Source of the DNA: Paeniglutamicibacter terrestris
GTDB lineage: Bacteria > Actinomycetota > Actinomycetes > Actinomycetales > Micrococcaceae
DNA: 64,000 bases
Assembly: GCF_012271785.1 (NCBI RefSeq)
Contig: NZ_JAAWVT010000005.1
Location: forward strand, 124,001-188,000
Direction: 5' to 3'
Shown: positions 1 to 9,634 of the stretch, in pieces
Layout: every line of letters starts with the position of its first letter
Numbering within the stretch: the stretch's first letter is position 1
The notes under the pieces: generated by a model
What the model saw: only the letters and a program-made list of their open reading frames with translations
Databases searched by the model: none
What the model was told of the DNA's origin: nothing
Program-made: the position numbers and the translations under genes

Positions 1-2
1 CG

Positions 3-1202
3 GTTGAAGCCGAAGATTTGCCTTACGGTGTGCGCATCGCAGCCTCCTGGGCTTGGCGACTGATTGTTATCGTCATTGCCGTTGGCATCTTTGTTTGGCT
101 GCTCTCGCACGTATCTCTCTTAGTGATCCCGCTGATGATCGCCGCATTGTTGGCCGGGCTGCTCAGCCCCGTGGTGAAGTTCCTGAACCGCAACCTGCGT
201 TTCCCCAAGGGACTCGCCGTGGGTGTGACAATGCTGGCCTTCCTGAGTCTGGTGGTGGGGGGCCTGTCGTTGGTCGGTCATCGCCTGGCTACGGGATTCA
301 ACTCGTTATGGGCCCAAGCGCTCACCGGCATCGGTCAAATCCAGAACTGGATTTCGACGGGTCCGCTGGGCCTGAGCAACCAAGACATTGATGGGCTCTT
401 CCAAGATGCGTTGAATCAACTCAAGGATAATTCTTCCTCCATCCTCTCCGGCGCTCTGTCGTGGGGAACCACCCTCGGGCACCTGGCAGCCGGGATGCTT
501 CTGGTGTTCTTCTCGCTGATTTTCCTGTTGCTCGACGGCCAGATGATCGGACGCTTCTTCGTCAACATCCTGCCGCGTAAAGCACGTCCGGCAGCGCACG
601 GCGCCATGCGCCGCGGCTGGACCTCGATGGTCACCTACGTTCGCGTACAAGTATTTGTTGCCTTCATCGATGCCGTGGGCATCGGTGTTGGCGCACTGAT
701 TCTCGGTGTTCCGTTAGCGCTCCCGCTGGGCGTGCTGGTCTTTGTCGGTTCCTTCATCCCCGTGGTCGGTGCCTTGCTTACCGGCGCAGTAGCGGTGTTG
801 TTGGCCCTGGTGGCTAACGGCCCGGTCAACGCCATGATTATGCTCTTGATAGTTCTCTTTGTTCAGCAGGCCGAATCGCATATCCTCCAGCCGCTGATCA
901 TGGGTAAGGCAGTCAGTTTGCACCCACTGGCGGTTGTCATGGCGGTTACCGGCGGGTCGATCGTCGCCGGTGTGGCAGGGGCGTTGTTTGCCGTTCCCGT
1001 GTTGGCAGTGGCTAACACCGTGGTCAAATACATTGCCGACCGAGGCTGGGAGCACGATCCGCTCTTTGGCCCAGAGGCCGCCGCCGCGGCCATGGCCACC
1101 AATGGGGGCGAACGAATTACCAAGCCGGTCCGCACTGCGGAACCGGCTCCCGCCGACCTTGATGGAGAAGAGCCGGACCCGGCAGCTGATCCGCGGCAAT
1201 AA
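3..1202 (+). CDS. AI-2E family transporter (PerM/YdiK type), 5' end cut by window edge
   Basis: This is a polytopic membrane permease of the AI-2E exporter/PerM superfamily. Family members are proposed to export small molecules, and the substrate here is unknown. Hydrophobic segments follow one another from the first visible residues to about residue 340, including the family's long C-terminal core around the ILQPLIMGKAVSLHP stretch (near residues 290-305). The tail is hydrophilic, Ala/Pro/Glu-rich and probably cytosolic. The frame is open to the left edge; a TTG at 18 is the first possible start inside the window, but the codons before it read on in frame, so the true start probably lies outside. 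It precedes the threonine ammonia-lyase gene by 95 bases on the same strand. Family assignment is good; function is inferred only from family. Confidence 0.85.
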   Translation, partial: VEAEDLPYGVRIAASWAWRLIVIVIAVGIFVWLLSHVSLLVIPLMIAALLAGLLSPVVKFLNRNLRFPKGLAVGVTMLAFLSLVVGGLSLVGHRLATGFNSLWAQALTGIGQIQNWISTGPLGLSNQDIDGLFQDALNQLKDNSSSILSGALSWGTTLGHLAAGMLLVFFSLIFLLLDGQMIGRFFVNILPRKARPAAHGAMRRGWTSMVTYVRVQVFVAFIDAVGIGVGALILGVPLALPLGVLVFVGSFIPVVGALLTGAVAVLLALVANGPVNAMIMLLIVLFVQQAESHILQPLIMGKAVSLHPLAVVMAVTGGSIVAGVAGALFAVPVLAVANTVVKYIADRGWEHDPLFGPEAAAAAMATNGGERITKPVRTAEPAPADLDGEEPDPAADPRQ

Positions 1203-1297
1203 CGCTCCACTGGTTATTGCCCAAGGCCTGGCCCATAGGTACTCGCCCCCGAATGCATTTGCGTGTTTGCACCCCACGCCCTGAAGAAAGTCATCCC

Positions 1298-2548
1298 ATG
1301 ATCCAGAAGACCACACTCCCGGTGAGCCTGTCAGACATCGAAGACGCGCGGGACCTACTCGAGGGCATCATCGTCCGTACTCCCATGGAGCACTCGCGGG
1401 CACTTTCGCTTGCCATCGGCTCCGAGGTGTACCTCAAATGCGAGAACCTGCAACGCGCGGGATCTTTTAAAGTCCGTGGCGCGTACGTGCGCATGGCCAA
1501 ACTTAGTGCCGAGGAGCGCGCCCGTGGCGTCGTGGCAGCTTCCGCAGGTAACCACGCCCAGGGCGTCGCCCAGGCCGCTCGTCGGCTGGGCATCAAGGCC
1601 CGCATCTACATGCCGCTGGGCGTGGCACTGCCCAAGCTCACCGCGACCCGTGACCACGGAGCCGAGGTCATCCTCCACGGTCACAATGTTGACGAGGCCC
1701 TCGCCGAGGCCGAACGTTATGCCACGGCGACTGGAGCGGTCTTCGTTCACCCCTTTGATAACCCAGACATCATCGCCGGTCAGGGCACCATCGGCCTGGA
1801 GATTCTTGACCAGCTGCCGGACGTCGACACCGTATTGATGGGCGTGGGCGGCGGCGGACTGCTGGCAGGGGTAGCAGTGGCCATCAAGAGCCGCGCCAAG
1901 GAACTTGGCCGCGAGATCAAGATCATCGGAGTGCAGGCTGAGAACGCCGCTGCCTACCCTCCGTCGCTGGCCGCCGACGCCCTGGTCCCGCTAGATACCG
2001 TGCGCACCATCGCCGACGGCATCGCCGTGGGACGTCCGGGCCAGCTGCCATTCCAGATCATCCGCGAACTGGTTGACGAAGTGGTCACTGTTTCCGAGGA
2101 CGGACTGGCTCGAGCCTTGGTGTTCCTGATGGAACGTTCCAAGCTGGTGGTTGAGCCGGCCGGTGCCGTGGGTGTTGCAGCTCTGTTGGAGGGCAAGCTC
2201 GAGGAATTGGGCATCAATCCCACCAAAACCGCTGTCATCCTATCCGGTGGAAACATCGACCCGCTCTTGATGCTGAAGGTCATCCAGCGTGGTCTCTCCG
2301 CGGCGGGACGTTACCTCACGGTGCGCATGATGCTTGATGATCGTCCCGGCGAGCTGGCTACAATATCCCGGGTCATCGCCGAATCCGACGCGAACGTTAC
2401 CCGACTGGACCACACTCGGGTGGGTGGTTCGCTATCCATGGGCGATGTGGCAATCACCATCGACATGGAAACTAAGGGCCACGAACATTCGGAGGCGGTT
2501 CTGAACAACCTGCGGGCCGAAGGCTTCCAACCCATGGTGATGAACTAA
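1298..2548 (+). CDS. ilvA: threonine ammonia-lyase (threonine dehydratase), short form with ACT domain
   Basis: A PLP enzyme that deaminates L-threonine to 2-oxobutanoate, feeding isoleucine synthesis or threonine catabolism in the cytosol. The PLP-lysine motif GSFKVRGAY is near residue 50, the substrate loop AASAGNHAQG near 82, and the phosphate-binding glycine loop GVGGGG near 180. One C-terminal ACT domain starts around residue 340 (MLDDRPGELATISRVIAES). At 416 residues with a single ACT domain it resembles the shorter catabolic-type enzymes rather than the 500-residue biosynthetic form with two ACT-like units. The frame is open upstream to 1217, but the ATG at 1298 is preferred because of the GAAGAAAG ribosome-binding site just before it and because homology begins there. 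Confidence 0.93.
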   Translation: MIQKTTLPVSLSDIEDARDLLEGIIVRTPMEHSRALSLAIGSEVYLKCENLQRAGSFKVRGAYVRMAKLSAEERARGVVAASAGNHAQGVAQAARRLGIKARIYMPLGVALPKLTATRDHGAEVILHGHNVDEALAEAERYATATGAVFVHPFDNPDIIAGQGTIGLEILDQLPDVDTVLMGVGGGGLLAGVAVAIKSRAKELGREIKIIGVQAENAAAYPPSLAADALVPLDTVRTIADGIAVGRPGQLPFQIIRELVDEVVTVSEDGLARALVFLMERSKLVVEPAGAVGVAALLEGKLEELGINPTKTAVILSGGNIDPLLMLKVIQRGLSAAGRYLTVRMMLDDRPGELATISRVIAESDANVTRLDHTRVGGSLSMGDVAITIDMETKGHEHSEAVLNNLRAEGFQPMVMN

Positions 2549-2800
2549 AAGTCTCAAGCTCCCTCACCAGGACATCACGCCCCGTCATTGTCCCCAGCCA
2601 TCGAGAAATCAGTCGGTGAGCCAGGGCAACGGCGGGGCATTATTTTTATGAACGCCGTGGTGCGCAGCTGCCGGTTAACGACAGCTGGCCACCGATGGTC
2701 GGTTCGTCAACGTTTCCCCCAGAGGGAAAACCACGAAAAACTCGAAACATCGATGGCCAGCTAAGTGCCCCGCCTCCGCTAGAGGACCGGGCGAAAATGC
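2549..2800. other. intergenic, convergent ilvA/greA
   Basis: This 252-base gap separates two convergent genes. I see no coding potential with a ribosome-binding site, no RNA gene and only weak GC-rich hairpins, such as the short stem around 2765-2795. Confidence 0.5.
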
Positions 2801-3295
2801 CTAAGCGCTGTATGGCTTGCAGGAAACGATCTCTACGGTGATTTCCTTGCCGTTGGGCGCGGTGTAGGTGACGGATTCGCCGGACTTGACGCCGTGAACT
2901 GCCGCACCAATGGGGGACTGTTCCGAGTAGACCTCAAGGTCAGTATCTCCGGCGACCTCACGGCTTCCAAAGAGGAAGGTGGTCTTGTCGCCGGCGATGA
3001 TGGCTTCAACCAACATGCCGGGTTCAACGATTCCGTCATCCGCCGGTGCTGCACCCACCAGAGCGCGACGCAACAGGCTCTTGAGGTAGGAAATGCGGGC
3101 CTCGGCCTTGCCCTGCTCCTCCTTGGCAGCGTGGTAGCCACCGTTCTCCTTGAGGTCGCCCTCGGACCGTGCCTGCTCGATGCGGTCTACGATTTCGGCA
3201 CGGCCGGGCCCCGAGAGGTGCTCAAGTTCGGCCGTGAGGCGGTCGAAAGCCTCTTGGGTCAGCCAATCAGCGGGTTCGTGATTTGTCGTGGTCAC
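2801..3295 (-). CDS. greA: transcription elongation factor GreA
   Basis: Rescues backtracked RNA polymerase by stimulating cleavage of the extruded RNA 3' end. The N-terminal antiparallel coiled coil (residues about 1-75) carries the conserved acidic tip region within DLKENGGYHAAKEEQ. The C-terminal FKBP-like domain (about 85-164) includes the SPIGAAVHGVKSGESVTY stretch. Length (164 aa) is normal. The start is GTG at 3295, chosen because AAGGAG lies at the right distance upstream. It follows the DUF4307 gene on the same strand, as greA does in mycobacteria. Confidence 0.95.
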   Translation of the reverse strand: MTTTNHEPADWLTQEAFDRLTAELEHLSGPGRAEIVDRIEQARSEGDLKENGGYHAAKEEQGKAEARISYLKSLLRRALVGAAPADDGIVEPGMLVEAIIAGDKTTFLFGSREVAGDTDLEVYSEQSPIGAAVHGVKSGESVTYTAPNGKEITVEIVSCKPYSA

Positions 3296-3394
3296 TGGGT
3301 ACTCCTTGTGTTATCAGGGGCCGCTGCTCCGGGAAGGAACAACAAGCCGTGACGGTCCCGCGCGATGACGCGTCCAACATCTAGCAAGCAAAGA

Positions 3395-3442
3395 CCCCGC
3401 ACAGTGGGTGAAGAACTTTGTCCGTCACGGTCTGTAGCGGGG
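3395..3442 (-). terminator. hairpin between DUF4307 gene and greA
   Basis: The arms CCCCGCACAG and CTGTAGCGGGG pair over about 10 bp with one bulged A. On the minus strand the stem is followed by GGTCTTTGCTTG, a weak T-rich tract. It lies 130 bases after the DUF4307 stop and 100 bases before greA, so it may be a terminator that makes greA a separate unit, or a leader structure of greA. Confidence 0.5.
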
Positions 3443-3571
3443 CATTAACGTATTAGAAAGATATTAGCCGTCAACTGGGTAATTGCCCAAGAGGTTGAGC
3501 TTTTGGCGTAGCGGCGAGTCTCCGCGGCTCGCGGAGTTGCAGCGCCCGAAGATGTGTGGCTCGATCGCGGC

Positions 3572-3973
3572 CTAAGAGTCCTTGGCGAGCCGGCACGACT
3601 CGATGCCGGCGGTGGTCGAGAGCGCTTCGGTGCGCAGGTCAACGACCACCCGCGTGGTGGTCATGCCCTTACCCTCGGTGGGTCCAAGAACGAGCGTCTT
3701 CCAGCCAACGATGGCGTACGACTCATTCAGGGCCCGCACATCGCACAGCACTGTGGCGCTGGCACCCTTGGAGATATCAACGGTTGCGGTGGCGCTAGTG
3801 GCGGAGTGGACCTCGAAGGAGTTGTCCTTGTAGTCCATGCCGGACGTACTGGCGAACGTCAAATAGAGGGCACCAAGTATCAGAGCGGCCAAGCCGACGA
3901 CGATGAGCGTCGCGCGAGTTCTTTTAGTGAGGCGTCGCTTGGGCGATCCGTACCTATTAGTTAAGCTGGACAT
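3572..3973 (-). CDS. DUF4307 domain-containing membrane protein
   Basis: A small actinobacterial membrane protein of unknown function. A basic N-terminus (about residues 1-22) is followed by one membrane segment (TLIVVGLAALILGALYLTF, about 23-42) and an extracytoplasmic domain of about 85 residues with two cysteines (in VLCDVRAL and ESCRLA), which could form a disulfide outside the membrane. It sits between greA and mca, as the Rv1081c family does in M. tuberculosis. The ATG at 3973 has a GGGG-containing ribosome-binding site. Family assignment comes from length, topology and context. Confidence 0.8.
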   Translation of the reverse strand: MSSLTNRYGSPKRRLTKRTRATLIVVGLAALILGALYLTFASTSGMDYKDNSFEVHSATSATATVDISKGASATVLCDVRALNESYAIVGWKTLVLGPTEGKGMTTTRVVVDLRTEALSTTAGIESCRLAKDS

Positions 3974-4083
3974 TGGCGCCCCTTTCGATTCGTGGGCGTC
4001 GTGGCCGGGAAATCATCCCTACCAGTCTAAGCCTTGGCTAAGGGGAACCCTTCACCGAGCAAGAGGAAGTTGGAGTCACCTAC

Positions 4084-5001
4084 GTGGAAGAGCACAACGT
4101 GGAGCACATCGCTGATTCAACGGGCCTGCGATTGCTGGCTGTTCATGCACACCCCGACGATGAATCGTCAAAGGGGTCGGCCACCATGGCCGCATACGTT
4201 GCTGCGGGGGCCACCGTCATGGTTGCTACATGCACCGGAGGTGAACGCGGCGACATCTTGAACGCGGCGGTGGGCGAACTCGCTCACGCCCACCGTGACC
4301 TAGCTGGGGTGCGTCGCACGGAAATGGCCGAGGCCGCAGCGGTGCTGGGCATCGAGCACCGCTGGCTTGGATTTGTCGATTCTGGGCTGCCCGAGGGTGA
4401 CCCGCTGCCGGAGCTACCTTTCGGAGCCTTTGCGCTACAGCCGCTGGAGCGGGCTGCAGCCCCACTGATCCGGTTGATCCGCGATTTCAAGCCGCACGTG
4501 ATCATGGCCTACGATGAAAACGGCGGCTACCCGCACCCGGACCACATTCAGGCCCACAAGGTGGCAATGTACGCCTACGAGCACGCGGCGAATGAGCAGA
4601 GCTCTCCGGAACTCGGTCCGAGCTGGGAAACCTCGAAACTGTACTACGACCGCGGATTCGCTCCGGAACGCTTCAAAACCCTGCACTACGCCATGCTTGA
4701 AGCCGGCATGGAATCTCCCTTTGCCGAACGCGTGAAGGCATGGGAAGAGCACCCCGACGAGCAGTTCTTCGGTTGGGTGACTCCGCACGTCACGACCACA
4801 CAAATCCATTGCGCCGACTATTTCACCAAGCGTGATCAAGCATTGTTGGCCCATCGGACACAGATTGATCCGAACGGATTCTTCTTCGCCGTCCCGGAAA
4901 CCATCACAGCTAAGGTGTGGCCGTGGGAGGACTTCACCATGATCAAGTCTTCGGTTCCGACCACACTCCCAGAGAACGACCTGTTTGCCGGTCTAAGATA
5001 G
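4084..5001 (+). CDS. mca: mycothiol S-conjugate amidase Mca
   Basis: A cytosolic zinc amidase that cleaves mycothiol S-conjugates of toxins or drugs to a mercapturic acid, which is exported, and GlcN-Ins. The PIG-L/LmbE fold is shown by AHPDDESSKG (zinc ligands expected at His23 and Asp26), CTGGERGD (50-57) and YPHPDH (third ligand expected at His154). The 305-residue length and the C-terminal tail (TKVWPWEDFTMI) favour Mca over the related deacetylase MshB. The start is GTG at 4084, after a GAGGAAG-like site. It is divergent from DUF4307 and followed 49 bases later by a small membrane-protein gene, as in mycobacteria. Confidence 0.93.
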   Translation: MEEHNVEHIADSTGLRLLAVHAHPDDESSKGSATMAAYVAAGATVMVATCTGGERGDILNAAVGELAHAHRDLAGVRRTEMAEAAAVLGIEHRWLGFVDSGLPEGDPLPELPFGAFALQPLERAAAPLIRLIRDFKPHVIMAYDENGGYPHPDHIQAHKVAMYAYEHAANEQSSPELGPSWETSKLYYDRGFAPERFKTLHYAMLEAGMESPFAERVKAWEEHPDEQFFGWVTPHVTTTQIHCADYFTKRDQALLAHRTQIDPNGFFFAVPETITAKVWPWEDFTMIKSSVPTTLPENDLFAGLR

Positions 5002-5050
5002 GTACCGTACCGGTGATTCCGGTCGCCAACTTCTAGAAAGAGCCTCGCGC

Positions 5051-5323
5051 GTGTATTCGTTCCTGCTTTATGCAGCCTCTGTCAGTCCGTCCCCGGTTCC
5101 CGGAGAATCCGTCGGTGATGCGGCTCAGGCCATTGGCCCGGGTTTCGTCGGCTTTGTGGCCACTGCGGCCGTTGTCATCGTCACCATCTTCCTGATTCGC
5201 GACATGACCCGTCGAATCCGCAAGGTCCGTTACCGCGGCGAAGCCGAAGAGCGCCAGGCGCTCTTGGTGGAAAAGGGTAAGGATATCCAGCCGGACGAGC
5301 CCGGGGACCTGCCCGCACGCTGA
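5051..5323 (+). CDS. small single-pass membrane protein downstream of mca
   Basis: A 90-residue protein with an N-terminal hydrophobic stretch and one clear membrane segment (FVATAAVVIVTIFLIRDM, about residues 34-53), then a charged tail rich in Arg, Lys and Glu. The start is GTG at 5051, with AGAAAGAG just upstream. It lies between mca and the DUF255 gene, the position held by the Rv1083 protein in M. tuberculosis, and is probably cotranscribed with mca. No enzymatic motif is visible; function unknown. Confidence 0.75.
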   Translation: MYSFLLYAASVSPSPVPGESVGDAAQAIGPGFVGFVATAAVVIVTIFLIRDMTRRIRKVRYRGEAEERQALLVEKGKDIQPDEPGDLPAR

Positions 5324-5341
5324 TAGCGGAAACTTTTCCGG

Positions 5342-5370
5342 CGGCCCCGTGTTCTCACGGGGCCGTTTCT
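5342..5370 (+). terminator. rho-independent terminator after mca unit
   Basis: A perfect 10-bp stem, CGGCCCCGTG paired with CACGGGGCCG, has a 4-base loop (TTCT) and is followed by TTTCT. It lies 19 bases after the stop of the small membrane protein gene. Confidence 0.85.
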
Positions 5371-5449
5371 GCATCCCTGGACCGGCCGAGAGTCTCGCAG
5401 GAGCAGGCGTTAAGGGTGGCAGCCGGGAGCCATAGCGTAGGGTGCCACC

Positions 5450-7705
5450 ATGGGACAACGAATCGCCGCCAGCGCCTCTGCCTACCTGCGGCAGCATGCA
5501 CATCAACCCGTGGACTGGTGGCCCTACGGCGATGAGGCCTTTGCCGAGGCTGCGGCCCGGAACATTCCGGTGTTTCTATCCATTGGATATTCGGCGTGCC
5601 ACTGGTGCCATGTGATGGCGCGCGAGTCCTTTGATGATCCCCGAGTCGCTGCCTATCTCAACGAACATTTTATTCCGATCAAGATCGACCGCGAGGAGCA
5701 CCCAGCGGTTGATGACGCCTACATGGCGGCCACCCAAACACTGACCGGCGCCGGAGGTTGGCCCATGAGCGTCTTTACGCTCGCCGACGGACGGGCCATT
5801 TATGCCGGGACCTATTTCCCGCCCACGCCACGGCCGGGCACACCCTCCTTTATGCAGGTACTAGAGGCCGTCTGCAATGCCTGGGCCCACCGCCGTGAGG
5901 CGTTGGAACTGCAGGCCGCAACGCTGGCCGAACATCTGGGTTCGGTGGCAGGTGGGCAAACCAAAATGTTTGCCAAGGCGCTGCCCCTACCCACCAGCGT
6001 TAATGGATCGGCGCTGGCCCCGGCACTCCAGTCGGCTATCCGCAAACTTGCCGACACGGCTCATCCCACCGGCGGCTTTTCTCCGGCACCCAAGTTTCCG
6101 CCCAGCCCCGTCTTAGATTTCTTGCTGCGCGGCGCACTGGCTTTAGGCTCCGCGGCGTCGCTGGCCGGATCGCAGGCTTCGGACACGCTTGCCGTGATGG
6201 CCTCCAGTGCCCTCGCGGATCATGTGGGTGGCGGCTTTGCGCGCTATTGCGTTGATGAACGGTGGAAGATCCCGCACTTTGAAAAAATGCTGTACGACAA
6301 TGCCCAGTTATTGGGTCTTTATGCCAGGGCCGCGGTTCAACTTCCGGACGCACAAACCGCAGAACTGTGCCGTCGCGCTGCCCAGGGTATTCACCGCTGG
6401 CTCCGGCGGGAATTGCTGCTGCCAGGTGGCGGTTTTGCCTCTTCGCTGGACGCCGACACCCTGATGCCCGATGGATCCCACGCGGAGGGAGCCACCTACA
6501 CCTTCACTCGGAGGCAAGTGGCAGCGATCCTGGGTGAACCCGACGGGAGCAGCTTTTGGAAACTATGGGACGGTGCCGCACCGAACGTGCACGGTGCCCC
6601 AACGGCGGCGCTACCGGGCGATGACGTTGCGCTAACCATTGCCTTGGCACACGTTCCAGAATTGGGGGAGTGGCCAGAGCTCGTGGGAGCCTTTGAAAAA
6701 CTCGCGGCGGTCCGCGCACAGCGGCCCCAGCCGGCCCGAGATGCGAAGGTTGTTGCCGGTTGGAATGGGCTGGCGATCGCCGCGCTGGCCGAGGCTTCGG
6801 TATTGCTGAGCGATCCGGAGATGGCACTGACCGCCGTCGAGGTGGCCGAATATGTGCATGCGGTGCATTGGGACTCCGGCGGTGATGACGTGGCAGCTCG
6901 GCTTCATCGCATTAGTTACGACGGTGCGGCTAATACCTCGATCACCGCGGTTCTTGAAGACTATGCGGCGGTGGTGCTCGGATTCCAACAACTTGGCGTT
7001 GCCACGGGGGATCCTCTCTGGTTTGAGCGAGCCGACGAGATCCTTTCGGTGGCTCAATCCCGCTTCCTGATCAACAATGTGCCACGGGACACCGCCGGGA
7101 ATGATCCGCGAGTGTTGGCCCTGCGTGCCGGGGTCAGCAGTGCTGAGGCGTTGGATGATGCAGTACCAGCCGCGACCTCGATGCTGGCCGCCGCACTGCT
7201 GAATCGAGCTGGACGTAGCCAACTATCCGCTGGTCTCTGGCCGCAGTCGAGCGAGCATGATCACGTGCATGAAATCGATGGCGAGGCGCCTGTTCACCGA
7301 GACAGCGAGGACGACCTGGCGCTGGTAAGAATGCTGCTGGGCTTTGTGCCCTCCATCGCGCCCACGGCCCCGGCCGCCGTGGGTAGCGCGCTGGGCGTTG
7401 CCACCCGATTCTCCTATGGCTCGAGCACCGAGCTGGTCATCTCCGGTGGAACTGCAACAGAACGTGAAGTGGCAGTTCGTTTGGGGGTGCTCTCCGGCGT
7501 GGCACAATTCGGTGCACACAACGATGCATCGGTGGTGTCCAGATACCCCGCCGGGCCCAAGGGCCAGCTACGCATCTATGTGTGTCGCGGTGGTTCATGC
7601 CATGCTCCGGTCAGCGATTTGCCTGCCCTGGCTGCACTGATCGTTCCTGGACTTTCGCGCAGTGTGTTGCGTCGATTGGGAGCAGGGCACTCCGTGGAGA
7701 GCTGA
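5450..7705 (+). CDS. thioredoxin-domain protein, DUF255/YyaL (spermatogenesis-associated protein 20-like)
   Basis: A 751-residue protein of the DUF255 family: an N-terminal thioredoxin-like domain followed by a long alpha/alpha-barrel region resembling glycoside hydrolases or N-acylglucosamine epimerases. The family signature [13 protein letters not shown] is at residues 15-27, and a CHWC redox-like motif occupies 50-53. [17 protein letters not shown] near residue 275 is the conserved barrel motif. The true biochemical role is not established. It follows mca and the small membrane protein, matching Rv1084. The ATG at 5450 fits the N-terminus of homologues, which begin a few residues before the HAHQPVDW signature. 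Confidence 0.88.
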   Translation: MGQRIAASASAYLRQHAHQPVDWWPYGDEAFAEAAARNIPVFLSIGYSACHWCHVMARESFDDPRVAAYLNEHFIPIKIDREEHPAVDDAYMAATQTLTGAGGWPMSVFTLADGRAIYAGTYFPPTPRPGTPSFMQVLEAVCNAWAHRREALELQAATLAEHLGSVAGGQTKMFAKALPLPTSVNGSALAPALQSAIRKLADTAHPTGGFSPAPKFPPSPVLDFLLRGALALGSAASLAGSQASDTLAVMASSALADHVGGGFARYCVDERWKIPHFEKMLYDNAQLLGLYARAAVQLPDAQTAELCRRAAQGIHRWLRRELLLPGGGFASSLDADTLMPDGSHAEGATYTFTRRQVAAILGEPDGSSFWKLWDGAAPNVHGAPTAALPGDDVALTIALAHVPELGEWPELVGAFEKLAAVRAQRPQPARDAKVVAGWNGLAIAALAEASVLLSDPEMALTAVEVAEYVHAVHWDSGGDDVAARLHRISYDGAANTSITAVLEDYAAVVLGFQQLGVATGDPLWFERADEILSVAQSRFLINNVPRDTAGNDPRVLALRAGVSSAEALDDAVPAATSMLAAALLNRAGRSQLSAGLWPQSSEHDHVHEIDGEAPVHRDSEDDLALVRMLLGFVPSIAPTAPAAVGSALGVATRFSYGSSTELVISGGTATEREVAVRLGVLSGVAQFGAHNDASVVSRYPAGPKGQLRIYVCRGGSCHAPVSDLPALAALIVPGLSRSVLRRLGAGHSVES

Positions 7706-7739
7706 TCACCTCGGCCGGGGATCGCTGGAGAGCCCGCAT

Positions 7740-7828
7740 CTATAGAACTCATGTACTTATTATCTAAAACATTGTTACTATCGTGATCGTGCGCACCGTA
7801 CGAAACCTGATGAGTGGCGGAAAAAATT
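7740..7828 (+). promoter_or_regulatory. AT-rich promoter region of the secreted-protein gene
   Basis: An island of A+T-rich DNA between GC-rich genes. TACTAT (7776-7781) is a reasonable -10 element, with a weak -35 (TACTTA, about 7754). The ribosome-binding site before the ATG at 7829 is poor (GGCGGAA). Confidence 0.4.
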
Positions 7829-8755
7829 ATGCTGAAGAAAAAAACCGTTGGATCGATAGTCGCGATACTCGCATTGGCAGGCACCCTTCTGGGCGGTGGG
7901 CCAGCCAACGCGGTTGATGGCCAAACTACCTCAGCTGCTCGGGCGATTCCGGGGCTCACCTGTAACTGGCAGGCAAGAGGTGTAACCTCTAGCGGCCAAC
8001 TCACCGAACGTCACTACACCACGCGCGATAGTGTTGCCACCATCAGCACGGAGAAATACAACCCCGGACGGCTCAGCTTTGTGCCGCGCGCGGTGCTACC
8101 TCCAGGTGGAGCCGGAGGCATCGAATTCGTCAACGAAAGTTTCTACGCAAATTCCAGTGATGGCGGCTTCTACTCGGTCACTGCCATCGGACCCAAGAGC
8201 TATAACGACGTCAAGGTCACCGCTACGCGGATGGCCGTGACCTGGGGACAGACCCGGCTCATGGTTGCCAGCTCCAAGGCAACCAGTGCCGGACAATTCA
8301 TCTACGGCCTCACGGATTCCGGGGCGCTGGGGCGCTACGTGTTCAACGGTGCCGGCGGACCAAAATCCCGCGTTGTGGTGGGAAATTCTGGATGGCAGGG
8401 AATCAAGACCCTCGCCTTCGATCGCGAAGGTGTCGTGGCTGGTACCACCCGGACCGCGGACGTTTTGTTGGCCACCACCATTGACGGCAGATTGGTCGAA
8501 TACACGATTCCCCACGACAAGCCTGCACAGTGGTCGCGCAGGGATTTGAAGTCAGCCACTTGGGGCAACTTTAAGTACCTTGGCAGTGCAACCTGCGGCG
8601 AGTGGGGCAAGCCGAATCAACCACGGATGCTCTTGGGAGTCCTTGGTAATGGCGATGTGTACCTTTACCTCGACAAGCGTAACGACGATAGCTCGGGCGC
8701 CGACATCATTGGCTACGGAAAGATCGCTTCGGGGTGGACGGAAAAGCTCTATTAA
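7829..8755 (+). CDS. predicted secreted protein of unknown function
   Basis: I do not recognise the family. The ATG at 7829 gives a classical signal peptide (MLKKK, a hydrophobic core, then a likely cleavage after GGGPANA, about residue 28); an in-frame GTG at 7814 has no ribosome-binding site. The mature part (about 280 residues) is rich in Gly, Ser, Thr and aromatic residues. Short repeated beta-strand patterns such as GQFIYGLTDSGALGRYVFN, TIDGRLVEYTIP and GNGDVYLYLDK suggest a beta-propeller, as in tachylectin-like or VCBS-type proteins. Two mature cysteines (LTCNW and SATCGEW) could bridge the ends. It interrupts an otherwise conserved gene order and overlaps the convergent trhA-like gene by 4 bases. 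Confidence 0.72.
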   Translation: MLKKKTVGSIVAILALAGTLLGGGPANAVDGQTTSAARAIPGLTCNWQARGVTSSGQLTERHYTTRDSVATISTEKYNPGRLSFVPRAVLPPGGAGGIEFVNESFYANSSDGGFYSVTAIGPKSYNDVKVTATRMAVTWGQTRLMVASSKATSAGQFIYGLTDSGALGRYVFNGAGGPKSRVVVGNSGWQGIKTLAFDREGVVAGTTRTADVLLATTIDGRLVEYTIPHDKPAQWSRRDLKSATWGNFKYLGSATCGEWGKPNQPRMLLGVLGNGDVYLYLDKRNDDSSGADIIGYGKIASGWTEKLY

Positions 8756-9432
8756 GCTGTGCCGAGCACAGCCAAAGTAATGGCGGTGAAGTGGCACGCG
8801 AAGCCGATGAGTGTAAAGGCATGGAAAAGCTCGTGGAATCCCAACACTCCGGGGATGGGATTCGGCGCCTTGAGCGCATAGAAAACCGCCCCGGCGATGT
8901 AGAAGCCGCCACCCACGCAGATCAGGGTGGCGGCAAGAAGATTAGCGGCAAAGAATTGGCCGATAAAAAGCATCGACGCTAGGCCCAACAAAACGTAGAC
9001 CGGGGTATAAAGCCAGCGTGGTGCATCCGTATAAAAGACCCGGAAAGCGACGCCAGCCAGCGCGCCGATCCAGATCGCGATCAGCAAGACGGTGGCCGAT
9101 GAGGCGGGAAGCAGTGCCCAAGCCAATGGCGTGTAGGAGCCGGCGATCAGCAGCATGATGTTGGTATGGTCAATGCGTTTAAGCACTCGGGTGGTCATGG
9201 GTGACCAGTTGCCTCGATGATAAAACGCCGAAACGCTAAAGAGGAGAACCCCGGTGAAGGCAAAGATCGCACTAGTGATCTTGCCCGCACCAGCCGGAGC
9301 CACGACGATGAGGGCAATTCCCGCGACCAGCGCCAGCGGCGCTGTCACGGCATGAATCCAGCCGCGCAGCAACGGCTTCTCGGGCTGGGCCGGAATAATC
9401 GAATGCGGCGCGGCAGGTTGGTGCTGGGTCAT
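8752..9432 (-). CDS. trhA: hemolysin III family (PAQR/TrhA) membrane protein
   Basis: A seven-helix membrane protein of the hemolysin III/PAQR family; bacterial members have been linked to membrane energetics or lipid homeostasis rather than true haemolysis. The family's three metal-site motifs are visible: SAFYHRGNW near residue 68, KRIDHTNI near 88, and HELFHAFTLIGFACH near the C-terminus, supplying the conserved Ser, His and Asp residues. The hydrophilic N-terminus (about 22 residues) precedes the first helix. Length (226 aa) is typical. It holds the position of Rv1085c between the DUF255 gene and the prenyl diphosphate synthase. The start is ATG at 9432. Confidence 0.92.
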   Translation of the reverse strand: MTQHQPAAPHSIIPAQPEKPLLRGWIHAVTAPLALVAGIALIVVAPAGAGKITSAIFAFTGVLLFSVSAFYHRGNWSPMTTRVLKRIDHTNIMLLIAGSYTPLAWALLPASSATVLLIAIWIGALAGVAFRVFYTDAPRWLYTPVYVLLGLASMLFIGQFFAANLLAATLICVGGGFYIAGAVFYALKAPNPIPGVLGFHELFHAFTLIGFACHFTAITLAVLGTA

Positions 9433-9634
9433 GGCCCAAGCCTAACCCGGTGTCTCGAAGCTTCTGTGCAGCGGCCCGGGGAATCCATGCGAGGAGGTAG
9501 CACGGCAGACTGGCAGGAAGATTGCCCGCGTCTTGGTACCTGGCCGGGGGGTGAACCCGGTAGCGTTAAGGCAGTGCACAAGGACTTTTGCTCCTCGTTC
9601 CCACCCACCCTTCGTACCAAGCAGGAGTATCTCA

